Origin: Clostridia bacterium
GTDB lineage: Bacteria; Bacillota; Peptococcia; DRI-13; SM3-B62
Assembly (NCBI GenBank): GCA_018433675.1
Contig: JAHDQS010000014.1
Span: forward strand, 62,001 to 126,000
Length of the DNA: 64,000 bases
Reading direction: 5' to 3'
The position numbers and the translations under genes are program-made. Each line of letters begins with the position of its first letter. Within the stretch, counting starts at the first letter, position 1. Positions 60,742 to 64,000 of the stretch are shown piece by piece. The notes under the pieces are model-generated. The model had not been told where the DNA came from. It worked only from the letters and a program-made list of their open reading frames with translations, and did not search any database.

Positions 60742-63393
60742 TTAGTTTTTGTTGCTTACGGCAGCCTGAGCTGCAGCCAACCTGGCAATAGGTACCCTAA
60801 AGGGTGAGCAGCTGACATAGTTCAAACCAATCATGTGGCAAAATTCCACTGAATTAGGTTCTCCGCCGTGTTCACCGCAAATACCGATTTCAAGTTTAGG
60901 TTTAACTCCCCGGCCTTTTTCCACTGTGTATTCCATCAATTTTCCCACACCATCGCGGTCCAAAACAATAAAGGGATCATTCTTGAGTATCTTCTTATCA
61001 ACGTACTCCGTCATGAACTTGCCCTCCGCATCATCGCGGCTGAAACCGAAGGTGGTTTGAGTCAAATCATTAGTACCGAAGGAAAAGAAGTCGGCATGTG
61101 CGGCAATTTGATCGGCGGTCAGACAGGCTCGCGGCATCTCAATCATAGTACCTACCGAATATTTGAAATCTACTTTTGTTTCTGTCATTACCTCCTGAGC
61201 TGCTTTTTCTACCACATCCCGCAGCAATATCAGTTCGTTCTGATCAACAACCAGCGGTACCTCTACCTCCGGTATAGGCTTATATCCCTCTTTAACCAAA
61301 CGAGCTGTCGCCTGGAAAATCGCCCGTGCCTGCATTTTGGATATCTCCGGGAAGGTAATGGCCAAACGGCAGCCACGATGTCCCAGCATGGGATTGAACT
61401 CATGTAGGTTTCTGGCCTTGCTCAGTACCGTCTCCAACTCAGCCAGTTTTTCCGGGTCGGCCTGAGTCCTCCTCAGCTCATGCACCTCCAGCACCAACTC
61501 TTCAATGTTGGGTAAAAACTCATGCAGGGGGGGATCAAGCAATCTAATCGTAACGGGATAACCGTCCATGGTCTTAAGAATACCGTAGAAATCCTCTTCT
61601 TGAATCGGCAAAAGCTTCGCCAAAGCCTTTTCCCTGTCCTCAATATTGTCGGCAAGAATCATCTCCTGCACAATAGGCACACGGTCGGGAGCCATAAACA
61701 TATGCTCGGTACGGCATAATCCGATTCCCTCCGCCCCGAATTCCCTGGCTTTTTTTGCATCCTGAGGGGTATCAGCATTGGCTCTTACAACTAATCTCTT
61801 AATCTCATCAGCCCAAACCAATATTTCCTGAAATTCGGCACTTAGCTCCGGGGGGATCATTTTTACCTCACCCAGGATAACTCTGCCGGTGCTTCCATCT
61901 ATAGATATCACATCATTTTTCTTGATAACGAGACTACCAACCTTCATCGTTTCGGTCTCATAATCAATTTTAATACTTTCACAGCCGCAAACACAGCACT
62001 TACCCATGCCGCGGGCAACGACGGCAGCATGACTGGTCATGCCACCCCTGCTGGTCAGAACACCTTGAGCAGCAACAATACCATGAATATCGTCCGGAGT
62101 TGTTTCCGTACGAACCAAAACAACCTTTTTCCCTTTTTTATTCTGCTCCTCAGCCTCATCAGCATTGAAAACCACTTGTCCGGAAGCGGCACCCGGCGAA
62201 GCCGGCAATCCCGTAGCTATGACCTTGGCTTCGGAATTGACGTCTATCCTCTTATGCAACAACTGGTCAAGGGAGCTGGGATCCACACGCAATAATGCTT
62301 CCTCTTTAGATATAATACCTTCTTGCACCATATCGACGGCAATCCTAACGGCAGCACTGGCTGTTCTCTTGCCTGTTCTCGTTTGCAAAAGGTATAGTTT
62401 GCCCTTTTCAATGGTAAATTCTATATCCTGAACATCACGATAATGGTTTTCAAGTTTTTTGCAAATATTCACGAACTGCTCATATATCTCATTGTTTTCC
62501 TCGCTGAGTTGCTGTATCGACTGGGGTGTACGTATTCCGGCCACAACGTCCTCTCCCTGAGCATTCATCAAGAATTCACCATAAAGCTTGCTTTCGCCAG
62601 TGGATGGGTTTCTTGTAAAAGCCACACCGGTACCGGAGTCATCTCCCATATTGCCGAAAACCATAGACTGAATGTTCACCGCAGTACCGAGGTCCCGCGA
62701 AATCTTATTGATTTTACGGTAGACATCAGCCCGGGGATTAAACCAGGAACTAAAAACAGCGCGAACCGCCATTAACAACTGTTCCTTAGGATTCTGGGGG
62801 AAGTCCTTCCCGGCTGAACGCCTGACAACCGCTTTATATCCGTTGATTACCTTTTCTAAGGCTTGTGCATTAAGGTCTTTGTCCTGCTGCGCTCCGCTTT
62901 CTGTCTTGATCCTTTCCAACACATTTTCAAACTCAAAGTGATCGACACCCATCACAACATTCCCAAACATTTGAATAAAACGCCGATAACTGTCCAACGC
63001 AAAACGCCTGTTTTGAGTTGCCTCTACCAAGCCCTCCACTGTCTCATCGTTTAAACCCAGGTTTAAGATGGTGTCCATCATGCCCGGCATAGAGATAGGG
63101 GCCCCGGAACGGACAGAAACTAAAAGCGGATTATTGTTATCTCCAAATTTTTTACCGGCCTGCTTCTCTACTTCCTTAAGCTTAGCCCACATCTCTTCCT
63201 CCAAGCCCTCCGGGAAGTTCTTGTTATTGTCAAAATACTCAATGCACGCCTTGGTTGTGATCGTCATGCCCGGTGGAACAGGCAAACCTATGTTGGTCAT
63301 TTCCGCAAGGTTAGCCCCTTTCCCACCTAACAACGCTTTCATTTCGGCATTCCCTTCTCTAAAAAGGTAAACACGACTATTTTTTTGCACCAT
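60742..63393 (-). CDS. ppdK: Pyruvate, phosphate dikinase
   Basis: The 883-residue enzyme interconverts pyruvate, ATP and Pi with PEP, AMP and PPi. The N-terminal nucleotide domain begins at [14 protein letters not shown]; the phosphohistidine loop is [15 protein letters not shown] with the regulatory Thr two residues before the His; the PEP/pyruvate domain ends with CGEHGGEP and [18 protein letters not shown]. The ATG at 63393 follows GAGGTGAGT; the frame to 63462 overlaps ppsR and is unsupported. It overlaps ppsR by 17 bases, so the kinase/phosphorylase regulator and its target are cotranscribed. The last residues resemble the relic at 56.4 kb. Confidence 0.95.
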   Translation of the reverse strand: MVQKNSRVYLFREGNAEMKALLGGKGANLAEMTNIGLPVPPGMTITTKACIEYFDNNKNFPEGLEEEMWAKLKEVEKQAGKKFGDNNNPLLVSVRSGAPISMPGMMDTILNLGLNDETVEGLVEATQNRRFALDSYRRFIQMFGNVVMGVDHFEFENVLERIKTESGAQQDKDLNAQALEKVINGYKAVVRRSAGKDFPQNPKEQLLMAVRAVFSSWFNPRADVYRKINKISRDLGTAVNIQSMVFGNMGDDSGTGVAFTRNPSTGESKLYGEFLMNAQGEDVVAGIRTPQSIQQLSEENNEIYEQFVNICKKLENHYRDVQDIEFTIEKGKLYLLQTRTGKRTASAAVRIAVDMVQEGIISKEEALLRVDPSSLDQLLHKRIDVNSEAKVIATGLPASPGAASGQVVFNADEAEEQNKKGKKVVLVRTETTPDDIHGIVAAQGVLTSRGGMTSHAAVVARGMGKCCVCGCESIKIDYETETMKVGSLVIKKNDVISIDGSTGRVILGEVKMIPPELSAEFQEILVWADEIKRLVVRANADTPQDAKKAREFGAEGIGLCRTEHMFMAPDRVPIVQEMILADNIEDREKALAKLLPIQEEDFYGILKTMDGYPVTIRLLDPPLHEFLPNIEELVLEVHELRRTQADPEKLAELETVLSKARNLHEFNPMLGHRGCRLAITFPEISKMQARAIFQATARLVKEGYKPIPEVEVPLVVDQNELILLRDVVEKAAQEVMTETKVDFKYSVGTMIEMPRACLTADQIAAHADFFSFGTNDLTQTTFGFSRDDAEGKFMTEYVDKKILKNDPFIVLDRDGVGKLMEYTVEKGRGVKPKLEIGICGEHGGEPNSVEFCHMIGLNYVSCSPFRVPIARLAAAQAAVSNKN

Positions 63394-64000
63394 ACTCACC
63401 TCGATAATATATTTGTAATATCCTACCCGCATTTTCTTCAATGGCCCTATTAGTAACATCAATGACCGGACATCTTAACTTGGTCATTACCTCTTCCGCG
63501 TATTCTATTTCCTTGAGGATCCTCTCATTACTGGCATAATCCGCATCCGGGGCGAGCCCCAATGAAAGCAAGCGTTCTTTACGAATAGGATTCAATACCT
63601 CCGGTTTAACTGTCAGTCCTATCACCTTGCCCGGTGAAAGTTGAAACAACTCTTCCGGCGGAGCGACCTCCGGCACAAGAGGAATATTGGCGGCTCTTAT
63701 TCTTTTATGAGCAAGATACATACAAAGCGGCGTCTTTGACGTGCGAGAAACCCCTATCAAAACAATATCCGCATTCACAATGCCTCTTGGGTCTTTCCCG
63801 TCATCATATTTAACGGCAAATTCAATAGCATCTACTTTTTTGAAATATTCTTCGTCCATTTTATGAATCAATCCGGGCTCATATCTGGGTGACGAATGTG
63901 AAAACTTTGAAATAGCATCCATCATCGGTCCGAGCAGATCCACCGTAACAACCCCTACTTCCGCAGCCTTTTTCACCAGACAATCACGCAGCTGTGGAAC
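63377..64000 (-). CDS. ppsR: Pyruvate phosphate dikinase regulatory protein, partial
   Basis: The 5' part lies beyond the right edge; about 207 residues are visible, in frame to the last base of the window. It is a bifunctional ADP-dependent kinase/Pi-dependent pyrophosphorylase that controls PPDK by phosphorylating its active-site Thr. The P-loop [14 protein letters not shown] and the conserved [17 protein letters not shown] and [13 protein letters not shown] are present. An apparent ATG at 63976 is internal, because coding continues upstream ([10 protein letters not shown]). Confidence 0.92.
   Translation of the reverse strand, partial: VPQLRDCLVKKAAEVGVVTVDLLGPMMDAISKFSHSSPRYEPGLIHKMDEEYFKKVDAIEFAVKYDDGKDPRGIVNADIVLIGVSRTSKTPLCMYLAHKRIRAANIPLVPEVAPPEELFQLSPGKVIGLTVKPEVLNPIRKERLLSLGLAPDADYASNERILKEIEYAEEVMTKLRCPVIDVTNRAIEENAGRILQIYYRGEYGAKK

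Overview
The window reads as a chromosomal segment of an anaerobic, spore-former-type Clostridia (low-to-mid GC Firmicutes; the exact genus cannot be fixed from sequence alone). Pointers are a four-subunit ferredoxin-dependent 2-oxoacid oxidoreductase, an oxygen-sensitive 4-hydroxybutyryl-CoA dehydratase, AddAB instead of RecBCD, pyruvate phosphate dikinase with its regulator, strong AGGAGG ribosome sites with many GTG/TTG starts, and the gene order ppsR-ppdK ... dgt-dnaG-rpoD ... trmK-nif3-zinc ribbon protein seen in this class. Nearly all genes lie on the minus strand.

Region 1 (1-13.6 kb, minus): a long probable operon led by porC-porB-porD-porA, then abfD, a small cysteine protein, thlA, hbd and crt. 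Together these give a route 4-hydroxybutyryl-CoA -> crotonyl-CoA -> 3-hydroxybutyryl-CoA -> acetoacetyl-CoA -> 2 acetyl-CoA, with ferredoxin-linked 2-oxoacid oxidation beside it. A C_GCAxxG_C_C protein, yqeC, a MobA-like nucleotidyltransferase and a chromate-transporter fragment follow. A divergent IclR regulator (10.9 kb) faces the operon across 550 bp of repeat-containing AT-rich DNA. Next to it are a DUF364 protein and a molybdopterin-binding protein with a cysteine-rich tail.

Region 2 (13.8-42.1 kb): mostly housekeeping. It holds methylmalonyl-CoA epimerase, RecD2, LDH, a pyrimidine-dimer glycosylase relative, citrate synthase behind a clear promoter/palindrome, tRNA-Leu/Cys/Gly/Phe, agmatinase, spermidine synthase, a Nudix protein with a degenerate Nudix box, a YchF-type GTPase, an MtnX-like phosphatase, AddAB, CstA, IlvN, RNase P RNA, a MOSC protein, a putrescine-type aminotransferase, zinc-ribbon and Nif3 proteins, TrmK, a gamma-glutamyltransferase-family protein that seems to lack the Thr nucleophile, and tRNA-Val plus a CAT-anticodon tRNA.

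Region 3 (42.2-49.0 kb, minus) is the most interesting part. It is a six-gene operon behind a cobalamin riboswitch with its own intrinsic terminator: a lipoprotein binding protein, a FecCD/BtuC permease, an ATPase, and three nitrogenase-superfamily proteins (NifD/BchN-like, NifK/BchB-like and NifH-like). The D-like subunit has three cysteines spaced almost exactly as in dark-operative protochlorophyllide reductase BchN. The K-like subunit has no cluster cysteine. No FeMo-co ligand pattern, nifB or nifEN is present. I infer a tetrapyrrole/corrinoid-directed reductase coupled to uptake, not N2 fixation.

Region 4 (49.1-64 kb): rpoD, dnaG and dgt, then an accessory stretch (53.4-60.7 kb) between dgt and ppdK. 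It holds a frameshifted gene, a DUF6036-like protein, a DUF1835 protein, an XRE/DUF3796 pair behind a perfect 17-bp inverted repeat, decayed MFS and ppdK fragments, HepT/MntA, a Phd-type antitoxin with a truncated toxin, a sigma factor translationally coupled to a seven-helix membrane protein, and a RelBE pair. It ends with ppdK and the 3' part of ppsR.
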